Positions 21,903-32,627 of a stretch of 64,000 bases of DNA are shown here, in pieces. Origin of the DNA: Cafeteria roenbergensis. Lineage: Eukaryota; Sar; Bigyra; Bicosoecida; Cafeteriaceae. Each line of letters begins with the position of its first letter. Position 1 is the first letter of the stretch. Made by a program: the position numbers and the translations under genes. The stretch is from contig VLTN01000017.1 in NCBI GenBank assembly GCA_008330645.1, positions 186,001 through 250,000 of the forward strand. Reading direction: 5' to 3'. Below the pieces are notes generated by a model. That model searched no databases. It worked only from the letters and a program-made list of their open reading frames with translations, and had not been told where the DNA came from.

Positions 21903-22343
21903 CGCGCTCCCGTGCGCAAGCGAGGCCGCCATGCTTGCCACTGCCGCGCTGCGGGCGACGGCGCGCTCAGGTCGCCCGGCCACACCCTGTCCTTACGTTG
22001 CTCGCTTTACCTGCCCGCCACGATGGGGGATGCCTGTGGCGCCACTGCTGTCTTTGTGCACCTCCTCGCCCCTGCCTGCTGCGCACGTGTGCATGTGTGG
22101 CGCCGAACAGATGCAGGCAGAGCGTCGCCGACAGCGTAGCCATGTGTCGCGCGAGTGCGCCCACCCATTCGCACCCACGCACGTCCACGCACGCCCACGC
22201 CCACCCACCCACGCACGCCCACACACGCCCTCCGCTCGTTCCTTCAGGCGCGGGCTTCGCCCCTTGGGGCGACCGCGGCCGCTTTGCAGCCGCGGCCCTG
22301 CCCAGGCAAACGAAGCCACCAGCCAGAGACACGTCGCCGCGGC
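21903..22343. other. Intergenic between convergent genes with CCCACG-type minisatellite
   Basis: A C/A/G-rich degenerate repeat (cccacgcacg-type units) lies at about 22160-22232. No coding signal. The interval separates the 3' ends of the acyltransferase and F-box/WD genes. Confidence 0.6.
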
Positions 22344-24895
22344 CTACATCACAGCGCACGCCCCCGCGCCACCAGCGGCTCCGGCTGCCTTGGCCTCGGC
22401 CAGCGTTGCTCCAACCGTGGCAATTCGCAACGTCGGCTCCGCCCGGCCGCCCTCCCCCGGGTGCAAGAACGCCATCGTGTCCCCGCGGATCGCCACCTGC
22501 GGGCTGCCGCTCCTGCCCTTGTCAGTCAGGCCCGTTGCCAGGAGAGGCTTGGCCAGCGGAAGGATGCGCCCTGGCAGGGAGTGCCAGAGGCTCTGCACAG
22601 CAAAGACGATCGCCGGCGCTGCGCCCCCCGCGGCGGCTCTGCCATCGGCTGTCGAAGACCGCACCACAGCCACGCCGGCCTCCCAGTCTGCCGCCATCGC
22701 TACGACCCGCTCTTGGCCCAGGCAGCGGACCGCCTCGCCCGAGAGTACGTCCAGCTGGGTGGCTGTGCCGCTCGGCCAGGCGGTGGCGACGGCGTGGCCG
22801 GTCATGGCGTCGAGCGAGATCGCGGTAACCTGGCCTGAAGTGGCCTGCAGAGCCGATACTGGCGCGCACGCAGCGCAGTCCCAGGTGATGAGGCGGCCTG
22901 CGCGGTCGCCGCTCGAGACCACAACGCCGCGGAGACGGGCCGCTGCCTCGCGCTGCATCGCGTGCGCGCCGGGCCAGAGCGGGGCAGGCACCGGGAGTAC
23001 AGGCTGGGCCCCGACGGGGCCCCCCTCCGGTCGCTCGAGCGCGTAGCCGCGCGGGCCGAACTCGCCTGGAGCGCGGCGAGGGGCGGCGCCGGGCCCACCC
23101 GCCTCCACCGGCCCCGCGGCACCGGCTCCGGTTCCTGCGGCCGCTGCGCTGCTCGTTGCACGGGCCTCGGCCACAGCCTCGAGCAGCGACGCCGCCTCAG
23201 CTGCCAGGGCCTCAGCCGCCTCGTCGCCCGCCTCGTCGCCCGCCCCAGCCCCAGCCCCAGCGCCAGCGCCAGCCCCAGCGGCCCGGGCGCCCGGTGGCTG
23301 GAGGGCGGCCATAACCGCCGCCTCGGCGTCTGCGGGGGCCATGGCCGCCAGCTGGTCCATTTCGCGGTCAACCCACGCGCGGGCGGTGGCGCGCAGCCCG
23401 GCAGGCGCTGTTGGACTGCCGACCCCGCCCGGTCCCCCTGCCCCCCCGGCCGTGGCTGGCGATCCGGTCGCTGCTGGCGGCCCTCCCAGCGCCGCCCACA
23501 TGCGGCTGGCAGCGCCGTCCGCCTCCCTGTCGCCCCTAGCCTCCCGCCACGCGCTCCAGCGGCGCTCGGCGGTTGGAAGATGCCCGATTGACAGGCAGTT
23601 GATGCCCTTCGAGTGGCCCCACATCGCACAGAGGGCCGTGCCTGCCTCCAGGTCGAGCACGAAGACAGCGTTGCCCTCCGCCCCGCGGCCGTACGTGCCG
23701 ACGGCTGCGAGGGCCGGGCAGCGCTCCGAGGCGGAGGCGGCGCCCGCTTGCAGCAGCGCGAGCGCCGACACGGCAGCTTCCCCGAGCGGCGACCCAGCCG
23801 GCGCGCCTGCAGCCTGGCGGCGGGCCAGTGCCGGAGGAGTGAGGAATACCGTCTTGTGCGCCCGGATTCCGGACTCCCCCAGGCTTGCTGCAACCGCGTC
23901 GCTCGAGGGCGCGGCAGAAAGAAACGCCGCCGGGTCAACCCGGTGCAGGTCGACCACGGAGACGAACGGACCGGCGCTGCTGGGCGCCCCAGAGCCGTTG
24001 GCCGACGCAAACACAACGTGCCTGTGCGAAACCGCTGCCACGGTGATGGGGCGGCGGCTGGCCGAGGTCAGCGGAAGATACGCCCGCTGCGCCTGCCAAG
24101 CGGCGCCAGCGGCGCCAGAGACGCCCGAGGGCGCGGCAAGAACCAGCACGCCGGGCCGGACAGTGACGGCCGCCGCATTCCACACCGTGAGCGCGGCAGA
24201 GCCGCCAAAGGCCGACAGAGCTGGGCCGGGAGATGCGCCGCCCAGCACCATGTCGGCGGCGGTCGCGGCCGGGGACGGGGACAGAGCTGAGCGGAGCCAC
24301 GGCGCGTCCCCGGGGAAGAGGTCCAGCGCTGCGACCGCCTCGCCCACCGCCGAGTCGCCGTGCTTCGTCGTGGGCGCCTGGAACTGGGGCACCTGCGCCG
24401 CGCCGCTCGCGTCGGTGACTGCCCCAGCTGCCTCCCAGGCGCCCTGCACGCCGATGATGGCTGACGCCGCGCCGGAGGCGTCGAGGCCGCTGAGCCGGCT
24501 CGAGGCCGCTCGCGCGTCAGGCGCGCCGCTCGCGGCTTCGGCCAGAGCTGCCGCCACAATCGGACGGCCCGCCCACACAGCGCCTCGCTTGGCTGTCGCC
24601 GCGAAGGCTCGGCACGTCTGCGCAAGCACGGGGCGTCAACAACATCGGGCATTGCAGGTCACAGCGGCTTTCCGCGACTTGTTCGCGTCCCCCTCACACG
24701 CACACGCCCACGCGCACGCCCACGCCCGCCCCCGCAGCAGGGCTGACGCCCCGCTGCCTTAGCACTGGCGCGCACCCTTGCTGCCTTGGCCACGTCCGCG
24801 GGCCTGAGGTACGCAAACACGCTGGCGAGGGCTCGCCCGCCCGAGAGCACAGACGCCCGCGAGGAGTCTGGCCTGCCCTCCCTTGCGCTTGCCAT
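22344..24895 (-). CDS. F-box and WD-repeat-like protein (putative SCF substrate receptor)
   Basis: Exons 24895-24776 and 24617-22344 give 797 residues. The donor (GTGCGC) departs from the GTGAG usual here; the acceptor is TTGCGCAG. Splicing completes an F-box at about residues 20-60: ALASVFAYLRPADVAKAA then TCRAFAATAKRGAVW, matching the F-box pattern of a two-helix core ending in Trp. The rest looks like a degenerate beta-propeller: GHSKGINCLSIGH, VVSSGDRAGRLITWDC, VTAISLDAMTGHAVATAW, spaced about 40 residues, with Gly/Ala-rich inserts. F-box proteins recruit substrates to SKP1-CUL1 ligases. The F-box call is good; WD repeats are divergent and their number is uncertain. Its start codon overlaps a plus-strand ATG (see findings). 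Confidence 0.7.
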
Positions 24896-25043
24896 GGCGA
24901 GCGGCCGCGCGTGTGCGCGCTTTGCCAGAAACGTTCCGGCGGCCGGTGCGAGTGTTTGGACGGGTGCAAATATTGCCGCAGGGCAGACGCCAGAGCGCGC
25001 GCCGCCGCCGCCGGGAACACCCGGAGCGGCGAGTGGCAGGCAG
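24896..25043. promoter_or_regulatory. Putative shared promoter between F-box/WD and acyl-CoA synthetase genes
   Basis: With the acyl-CoA synthetase start at 25044, 148 bp lie between divergent coding regions. If the upstream ATG at 24894 is used instead, there is no gap at all. No TATA-like element is seen. Confidence 0.35.
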
Positions 25044-26942
25044 ATGCTGCGCACCGGACAAGCCGCTCTCGGCCGCGCGCTCCGCAGGCCGCAGTGGTCC
25101 AAGGCCGCGCACCAGAGCACGCTGGCTGGGGCGCTCAACCCGATGCTGGACGCCGCCACCCGCCTCCCGGAGCGCACCGCCGTGACCGAGGACGGCACTG
25201 CCGTGTCGTACGCATGCCTGTACCTCCGCTCCGTGGCTGTGGCGGAGCGGCTGCGAGAGACAGTGCGCTGGGAGCCGTCGAGCTGGGAGCGTGGCTGCAT
25301 CGCGGGCGCGCCCGGAGCAGACGACGTCGTGGCCGGACCGCGAGTGGCGATTCTCGCCGACAGATCAGAGCATGTGGCAGCGCAGTGGGGTGCCTGGCTG
25401 GCAGGCTGCGTGGCGGTACCCCTGTGCACATCCCATCCGCCGGCAGAGCTGGCCTACTCGATAGGAGCCGCAAGGTGCTCTGCCCTGGTGCTGCCGCCGA
25501 CCTCCTCGCCGCAGCACGCCGAATACGCCCGCTTGGCGTCGGCGGCACTGGGAGCGCTGCCAGCCGGAGCCCGCCCGCGAGTCGTCGTGCAGGACTCGGC
25601 AGCGCCGTCAGGCGAGCGCTCGGCCAGGCAGCCAGCGGCTCTGCGGGAAGCAGCGAGCCGGTTGCTTCCCGAGTGGGCAGCCGTGCCGTCAGCCAAGCTT
25701 GGCTCGCTGATCCTGTTCACGAGCGGGACAACATCGCGGCCCAAAGGCGTGCTGCACACACACGCGTCCCTTGGCGACATGACGGCGACGCTGCGCGAGG
25801 CGTGGGCGTGGTCGAGCGACGACACTGTGCTCCACACGCTGCCGATGCACCACCTGCACGGCGTCGTCAACGTTGCGGCCTGCGCGCAAGCATCGGGGGC
25901 GGCAGTGCAGTGGGAGCGAAAGTTTGACCCGGCCAGCGTCTGGGCGCGGCTGCTGGGGAGCGACGCGCCATCCGTGTTTATGGGCGTTCCCACCATGTAC
26001 GCACGCATGCTCCAGCACCTTTCGTCCCTGAGCAGCGCCGAGAGGGCCGCTGCGAAGGAGCTGGGCAATACGGTTCGACTCATGGTCTCGGGGTCCGCCC
26101 CGCTGCCGCAGGGCCTTGCCACGGCGTGGCAGGACGCAACTGGGGTGTCCCTGCTCGAGCGCTACGGCATGACGGAGCTGGGCATGGCCCTCTCCAACGG
26201 ACTGGACCCGACGGACAGAGAGTTCGGGACGGTGGGCAGGCCCCTGCCTGGCGTCGAGTGCAGGATCGCAGTGCCGCTGGGGAGCCAGCGCCAGTCGGGG
26301 ACAGCCTGCGACGGCGGGGCGGCGCGTGACGGGGCCCCGGTTGGGGAGCTCTGGGTGCGGGGCGGCATGGTGTCCCCCGGGTACTGGGAGCGGCCGGAGG
26401 CGAATGCGGAGGCGTTTGTGGCTCCGGCGGATGTGAGCAGCGTGGTGTCGGCCCTCTGGGAGGCCCCAGGCAGCAGCGGGGGCAAAACGACCGACGGCGC
26501 TGCCCACGCCGCCCGGCCTTGGTTTCGCACCGGCGATGTTGCGACTGTGAGGGAGGGCACCGGGAGGTGGCAGCTGCTCGGGCGTGAGAGCGTGGACATC
26601 ATCAAGTCCGCCGGGTTCAAGGTTTCGGCCCTGGAGGTGGAGGCGGCAGTGCTGGACTGCCCCGGAGTGGCCGAGGTCGCCGTGCTGGGCATAAACGACG
26701 CCGCAGACATGGGCGAGCTCATCACTGCTGTTGTGGTTCCCGAGGAGGGCTCTGCGCCGCCAACGCTCGAGGGAATCCGAGAGCGCTGCAAGCGCACCAT
26801 CGCTCACTACAAGCTGCCCAAGGCCCTGGTCGTCGTGGCACAAATCGAGCGCAACGCGATGGGCAAGGTCAACAAAAAGGAGCTCCGCAAGCAGCTTCAG
26901 TCTCCGCCAGCGAACGAAGCGAGCCAGGCAAGCGCATCGTGA
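25044..26942 (+). CDS. Acyl-CoA synthetase, ACSF3/malonyl-CoA synthetase type
   Basis: A single exon of 632 residues from the ATG at 25044, which gives a plausible mitochondrial presequence (MLRTGQAALGRALRRPQW, basic, no acidic residue). An in-frame ATG at 24894 would add 50 residues. ANL-superfamily motifs are all present: P-loop LFTSGTTSRPKGVLHTH, YGMTELGMALSN, GELWVRGGMVSPGYW, WFRTGDVA, and the hinge and lysine region LGRESVDIIKSAGFKVSALEVE, with terminal RNAMGKVNKKEL. The SVDIIK-GxKVSALEVE block and AMGKVNK closely match ACSF3, which activates malonate (and methylmalonate) to its CoA ester in mitochondria. Human ACSF3 is 576 residues. Substrate is inferred from family resemblance only. 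Confidence 0.9.
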   Translation: MLRTGQAALGRALRRPQWSKAAHQSTLAGALNPMLDAATRLPERTAVTEDGTAVSYACLYLRSVAVAERLRETVRWEPSSWERGCIAGAPGADDVVAGPRVAILADRSEHVAAQWGAWLAGCVAVPLCTSHPPAELAYSIGAARCSALVLPPTSSPQHAEYARLASAALGALPAGARPRVVVQDSAAPSGERSARQPAALREAASRLLPEWAAVPSAKLGSLILFTSGTTSRPKGVLHTHASLGDMTATLREAWAWSSDDTVLHTLPMHHLHGVVNVAACAQASGAAVQWERKFDPASVWARLLGSDAPSVFMGVPTMYARMLQHLSSLSSAERAAAKELGNTVRLMVSGSAPLPQGLATAWQDATGVSLLERYGMTELGMALSNGLDPTDREFGTVGRPLPGVECRIAVPLGSQRQSGTACDGGAARDGAPVGELWVRGGMVSPGYWERPEANAEAFVAPADVSSVVSALWEAPGSSGGKTTDGAAHAARPWFRTGDVATVREGTGRWQLLGRESVDIIKSAGFKVSALEVEAAVLDCPGVAEVAVLGINDAADMGELITAVVVPEEGSAPPTLEGIRERCKRTIAHYKLPKALVVVAQIERNAMGKVNKKELRKQLQSPPANEASQASAS

Positions 26943-27076
26943 CGTGCAGCCGGTGGTCGCCGTTTTGGGGTTCCAGAGTTGCGCAAGGCAGAGCCGCGCC
27001 GCAATGGGCAATGATGGGACCGCCACCCGGGCCGCCGCGGCGCGAGCACACAACTTTGCCGAACAGCCCGCCCAGC

Positions 27077-28326
27077 ATGACAGCCACAGTAATTGTCACC
27101 CGCCAGCTGCCCGCAGATGTCGAGGCAGCCGTGCTTGCGCTCGGTGAGGCTTGTGGGAGGCGCCCCGGGCCGCGCCGGGCCGCGTTGCAGATCCGACCGC
27201 CACGCTCCTTCGCCCGCGCTCCTCCGCGCCGCAGCGAGCGACGACCTCAAAGTGCTGTACCACAAGAGCGACGACCCCCTCGACAGGGCCACCCTGCTAG
27301 AGTGAGGCCGCTGCTCGTGCGGAAACAGGTGCCGCTTTTGCCTGTGCGCAATTGCCCGCACTGACGCCCCATGCCAGCGGTCTCCGCGCGCGCGTGTCCC
27401 CCCGCCGCAGGTGGTGTTCCAGCAGCGCCGTAGTCGGGATCTACTGCCTCCTCACCGACCGCATCGACGCCGAGGTCCTGGAGGCGTGCGGGGACGGCCT
27501 GCGCGTGGTCTCCACCATGAGCGTGGGCTACAACCACATTGACGTGGAATGGTGCAAGGCGCACGGCGTGGCCGTGGGCTACACCCCCGACGTCCTCACC
27601 GAGACCACCGCCGACCTGGCCGTCGCCCTGCTCCTGGCCACCGCCCGCCGGATCCCTGAGGCTGCCAACGCGGTCAAGGCCGGGGAGTGGACGACTTGGA
27701 AGCCGATGTGGCTCACGGGCAAGGACGTCTTCGGCTCCACCGTGGGCATCGTGGGCCTGGGCCGCATCGGCGCTGCGATCGCGCGCCGCCTCCGCGGCTT
27801 CGGCTGCGCCATCCGCTACACTGGCGCATCGGGGCCCAAGCCCGACCTTGCGGGCCCTGTTGAGGCGGAGTTTCGCGACATGGACGCGCTCCTGGGCGAG
27901 AGCGACTTTGTTGTGGTTGCGTGCGCGCTGGTGCCCGCGACCCGCGGCCTGATCGGCGCCGCCCAGCTCCGAGCGATGAAGAGCGACGCCGTGCTGGTGA
28001 ACATCTCAAGAGGCGAGGTTGTGGATCAGGACGCCCTTATCGAGGCGCTGCGCGCCGGAGACATTGGCGCCGCCGGGCTTGACGTGACCACGCCCGAGCC
28101 GCTGCCCGCCTCCTCCCCGCTCCTCAGCATGCCCAACGTTGTGGTGCTCCCGCACATCGGATCCGCCTCGGTGCGCACGAGGGAGCTCATCGCGAAGATG
28201 GCGGCGCAAAACCTCCAGGCGGGAGTCCAGGGCGCGGCGGCGTTGCCTTTCCCCGTCCCAGGCACAGCCGCGCCTCCCGCGGCGGACGGCGCGGCAGCCG
28301 AAGCAGCAGCCGGTGGGTCTGCCTAG
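27077..28326 (+). CDS. Glyoxylate/hydroxypyruvate reductase (D-2-hydroxyacid dehydrogenase)
   Basis: Exons 27077-27143, 27235-27301 and 27411-28326 join in phase (donors GTGAGG twice) to 349 residues; an alternative acceptor 12 bp downstream at exon 3 also keeps frame. The protein reads like GRHPR throughout: VLYHKSDDPLD, STMSVGYNHIDVEW, GYTPDVLTETTADLAV, WTTWKPMWL, nucleotide-binding GIVGLGRIGAAIARRL, catalytic Arg in NISRGEVVDQ, Glu in TTPEPLP, and His in LPHIGSA. The enzyme uses NAD(P)H to reduce glyoxylate and hydroxypyruvate. A 25-residue Ala/Pro tail extends past the usual end. No peroxisomal SKL-type tripeptide (ends GGSA), so a cytosolic or mitochondrial place is likely. Confidence 0.95.
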
Positions 28327-28677
28327 GCGTGCGCCGCTGCCGCCGGGCAGCGCCTCCCCTCGCCCCCTCCCTGCGCTGGCGTGTTCTCAGTGCCCCTGGG
28401 ACCAGTGAGCCGCGGGAAACAGCGCGCGGAACCGGCGCGGGCTGCTCGGGGCGCGCGCTGCTTTTGCTTGCATGCGTTGCACGAATGCCTGCTTAGGAAC
28501 AACTGCGGACAGCTCCGCGCTTGCAGCCTTTGCCGCTCGTGCGCGCAGCGCACGCAGGCCAGCCGGCTTGGCCGGCCCCAAACACACACGTGACCAAACA
28601 GACGGCAGGCGGCTCGGATCCTGGCGAGGTGATGGTCGCGGCAAACGTCACGGGCCTGGGGCTCCTCCTTGCCGGCC

Positions 28678-28739
<62 letters not shown>

Positions 28740-28740
28740 G
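28678..28740 (+). repeat. (GGCT)n microsatellite, about 16 units
   Basis: A perfect tetranucleotide array between the 3' ends of the convergent reductase and HAD-like genes. It is open in all frames (WLAG or ASQP-type peptides) but has no gene context. Confidence 0.95.
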
Positions 28741-28754
28741 CGTCCACTGCTGCC

Positions 28755-30308
28755 TCACGCCTCGCCGTTGACAATGGCGTCGGCTCGTCGCTCGGCGTCT
28801 CTCACGCCGTCAACGAAAAAGGAGTCGCCCTTGAGCACGAGCGGCATGGCCACCTTTCGCAAGAAGAGCCCCTTGGACCGGGAAAACGGCACTGGCTCCC
28901 CCGTGGTGTAGTCTCGCGCGTCAACGATCTTGGCTCGGTGCCCGCCGATGTTGTCGTCGAAGAACACCGACAGCTCCTCCGACAGAGCCGCCGGCCCGTC
29001 CTTCACCAGGAGCACCTTCCCCGCCTCGCCCACTTCGTCGTGGGACTTCCACCACCTGTAGTGGTCCTGAATGCCCATGGCCCGCATGCCCAGGGCGCGC
29101 CGCCTCTCGAGCTCCTCGTGGATGGCCGCCGTGCCCACCACGACCTGCGCCGGGCCCGCGCCCTTCCCCTCGGCCCCCACGCGCACTGTGGACATGGCTG
29201 TGCCCATGGGCCCGTCGGCGAACCGCAGCATGGCCCCGGTGCCCTCCGGGCAGCGCAAGCGAAAGTCGACCCCCGGCCGGCCGGCCTCGCCCTCGGGCGG
29301 TGCAGCGCCAGCGCCAGCGCCAGCCCCGGGCCCGGCTGCGGGCCCACCTGTCGCTCCGCGTCCCTCCGACCCGCCGCCGATCGCAAATGGGCTGCCGTCC
29401 AGCCTTGGTCCTGACGGGTAGAGCGGGTGCCTTCCCTCGCAAAAGGCGTTGTGCTCTGCCACCACCTCGGGAAGGTCGGTTCCGAACGTGCGAATCACCA
29501 CCGTGGACTCGGGGCGGTTTCGCGCGAGCCACTGGAGCAGCGTGAAGTAGGCCGGGCAGAGGAACCGGAGAGAGCCGTCGGCGGCGTGGGAGAGGCCGGA
29601 CGCAGCGTAGGCCGGGGCGAGGGCGGGGGGCACCGCAAGCGCGTCCTTCATGGCCTGGAGGTGGGGCAGGAAGCGAGCGGCGGCGCCTCCCGGGCGCAGC
29701 ACGAGGTCGAGGGCGGCGCGGCGAGCAGTTTTGATGGCCTCGTTGGCGGCCCGCACTTCGGAGCGGACGAGGCCGCGGGCGTCGGCAGAGGCCTCCTCCA
29801 TGTACGGCAGGACCTCGCGCTCGAGGAACCCCACAAGGGAGTGCAGCGTGGCTCCGTCGGCCACGGCTGGCGGCTCAAGCGCGACGCTGTCCTCGCCCTC
29901 GGCCAGGAATCGAAAGCCCTTCCGCTCCTTGCTCGGCAGCTCCGAGCCGTCGGGAAGCGAGAGGCGCGGGATCGAGTCGATCGCCTCGCTCAGGTCGCAC
30001 CCGTGCTCGCTGCGGTCGCGCACGCGCCCGAACACGCACTTGCCGAGCGACCCGACGAGCGCGGTGTGGACGTCCTGGCCTGACGCAGGGTCCACGCCGA
30101 TCAGAGTCTTGTTGACATCGAGGTGCACCCACAGCCGCCGTGTGGTCAGCGCTGCGAGCGGATCACGGGGCGCCGGGCGGGCAGCGAGAGCTCAGCCATG
30201 CGCCGTGCAAGTCCCGCGAGGCGGCTGCACTCGCGCCCCCGCAGAGAGCGTGCTTGCGCGCCGCGCGCACTCGCTCCCATCCGCCTCACAGCCAACTGCG
30301 GCGGCCAT
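28755..30308 (-). CDS. HAD-superfamily-like protein, uncharacterised eukaryotic family
   Basis: Best model: a 19-nt first exon 30308-30290 (MAAAVG plus one base), a GTGAGG intron of 138 nt, then exon 30151-28755, 471 residues in all. This model was chosen because the main frame has no ATG before the conserved start LHLDVNKTLIGVDP, while the small exon restores one in exact phase. The N-terminal DVNKT with hydrophobic flank fits the HAD catalytic motif I (DxNxT), and LSVFFDDNIGGHRAKIVD near residue 400 fits HAD motif IV (DDN). A Gly/Ala linker sits in the middle (about 265-290). Similar proteins, as I recall them, occur in oomycetes and diatoms without assigned function. A phosphatase or phosphotransferase activity is inferred from motifs only. 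Confidence 0.65.
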
Positions 30309-30430
30309 CCTCATGCACGGGCGGGTGGTTCGGGCGGAGGCCAGCTTGCAGCGCGGCTCTGCCGGCAATTCGCGCTCCGTTGCCCGCCGCCGCTGCCTTG
30401 GGGCACTGGTCTCCCCCGAGAGATCCTGAC
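30309..30430. promoter_or_regulatory. Putative shared promoter of HAD-like and MAP kinase genes
   Basis: About 122 bp between divergent start codons, if the 19-nt first exon of the HAD-like gene is right. No clear core element seen. Confidence 0.35.
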
Positions 30431-31415
30431 ATGGCAGCCGCTGGCCGCAGCACCAAGACCGAGTTCCGGGTGTATGGGGAGACGTTCCGGATCGACTCCA
30501 AGTACGAGCCGGTCAAGGCGCTGGGCAAGGGCGCGTACGGCGTCGTCTGGTGAGATGCAGGACAGAGGGCTCCAGCAGGGCGCAGCAGCGGAGCTTGGCG
30601 CCTCTGCGCTCGTGGCCCGGGACCGCCGACCCCGCGCTGGCAACGGGGCCGGCCGGGGACAGGGTGTGGATGGTGCCCGGGCTCAGGCCCGCGGGACAGT
30701 CGGATGCCGACCTGCGCGAGGACCGACGGAAACTCCTCTGCTGGCTTGATCAGTCTCTCGCGCTCTCTCCGGCCCGCGGGAGCGAAGCAGCACGGCAAGC
30801 GGCAACCGTTGACTGGCCTGCAGGTCCCTGGGCGGGCCGTAGCGAGCTCGGTAGCTCCGCCCCGTGCTGTTATTGCCGCGAGGCTGTCGCAAGCAACATG
30901 GCGCTTTGTGTTCCGAGTGCTCCTGGGCCTGCACCGCCTCCCGCAGCGCCGCCAAGAACAAGGAGACCGGAACCGTCGTGGCCATCAAGCGTGTTTCCCC
31001 CATGTGCTCTTCCGCGACGGATGGAAAGCACACCCTTCGCGAGATCCGGTGAGATAAGCCCCAGCTCCAGGGCTGCTGCCCCTCCCCGCACCTGGCAGCG
31101 GCCAGCCTCGACCCTTTCACGCCGAGAAGCCCACCCCTCCCCGTCACGCGCACACTAACACATGAACATTTCCCGTGGGATTGTGGCCGCGCCCCCTCCC
31201 TGCCGCAGCATGATGCGCTATCTGGGGCGGCACGAGAACGTGATCAGCCTGAAGGACCTGGTGGTTTCCGAGCGGGAGGACGCCATCTACGTGTTCATGA
31301 GCCTCTGCGACAGCGACCTGCACAAGATCATCGTGTCCAAGCAGACCCTCACCGAGGCCCACTACAAGCACTTCATGTTCCAGCTGCTCCGCGGCCTCAG
31401 GTTCGCCCACAACAA

Positions 31416-31449
<34 letters not shown>

Positions 31450-32319
31450 CTGCTCGTCACGAAGGACTGCCGCCTGCGCATCTCGGACTTTGGCCTCAGC
31501 CGGCTTGCCCCCGACGAGACGGACGCCATCATGACGGAGCACGTGGTCACGCGCTGGTACCGTGCCCCCGAGCTTATGCTCTCCGCCGACGGCTGCTATA
31601 GCGCGATCATCGACGTCTGGTCCTGCGGCTGCATCCTGGCGGAGCTCCTCCTCCGCAAGCCCCTCTTCCCGGGGAAGGACTTCAAGGAGCAGCTCCGTCT
31701 CATCTTCAACGTGTTCGGCAAGCCGAGCATGGACGTGAGCAATCGCCGGCACCTGAAGCAGCGCCGCGCAGCCCATCCGCCCGCCTGTGTCTCCTTCGAC
31801 CCCTGCTCCGCGCTCTGCACTCCGCGCTCCGCACTCCTGTCCCCCGCTTCTCCCCCACGAGTTTTGTTTTGCTTCCCGCCCCGCTCCCGCCTGCTGCTGG
31901 CCCGCCACCCGCAGAAGCTGGACTACGTAAAGTCCCGCGAAGCCCTCGAGTTCGTCGAAAGCATGGGGCCCATCCCGGGCACGGACCCGCGCTCCGTCTT
32001 CCCCGACGCGTCCGAGGACGCACTGGACTTGCTCCTCAAGATGCTCACCATGTACCCGCCCGAGCGCATCTCGGTCGAGGGCGCGCTGGCCCACCGCTAC
32101 TTTGACGACGTCCGCGATCAGTACGAGGACCCTGACCCCGTGCTGCCCCCTGAGTTCGAGTTCTCCTTTGAAAAGGAGGAGCTTTCGCTTGCCGACTACA
32201 AGGCGCTGATCCGAGAGGAGGCGCTTTCGTTCAAGCGAGAGCGCGCCGAGAGGGGCCGCCGCCGGAAGGAGCGCCACGGTCTCACTGTGGAGAGCGCTGC
32301 TGCGGCGGCCTCGCCCTGA
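30431..32319 (+). CDS. MAP kinase with TEH activation loop
   Basis: Exons 30431-30549, 30947-31048, 31209-31734 and 31915-32319 join in phase to 383 residues. It is a complete kinase domain: GKGAYGVV (32-39), VAIK (Lys54), HRDLKPANLLV (147-157), DFGLSRL (167-173), VVTRWYRAPE (186-195), and the MAPK-type C-lobe ending MLTMYPPERISVEGALAHRYF. The loop tripeptide that is TEY in ERK-type kinases reads T183-E184-H185. Apicomplexan MAPK2 carries TSH there, so this may be that TxH class; the upstream activator would not be a normal dual-specificity MAPKK. The third intron (31735-31914, GTGAGC...CCGCAG) is exactly 180 nt and has no in-frame stop, so its retention would insert 60 residues. I treat it as an intron because the family aligns directly across it. 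Confidence 0.93.
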
Positions 32320-32627
32320 CGCGCGTCTTCGGTATGCATGGTGCGGTGCGCGAGGTTGTGTGTTGCAGCCTGGCCGCAAAGCTGCATTCGGCAGGCAAGC
32401 CGCGCGGGCCCACACAAAGAGGGGAGCTCTCCCGAACCACCCGGGCGATGGCAGCGGCGCCCCATCCGGCGGTTGCGCGTCTCTCTGGGCTCGTGGGGAC
32501 GACGGGATGCCAAGGGCGCGAGAGACAGCAGAGGAATGCCAAGTGGCCGTGGCAGATCGACTCGATCGCCGATTGCGGCTTGACTTGCTGCGGCGAGCCT
32601 CCTCTCGCTCCACACCCCTGACCAGCC

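Noticed and set aside
28521-29414. Plus-strand open frame through the GGCT array giving WLAG repeats
   Set aside because: It runs antisense through the HAD-like gene and its apparent membrane-like repeat is just the microsatellite.
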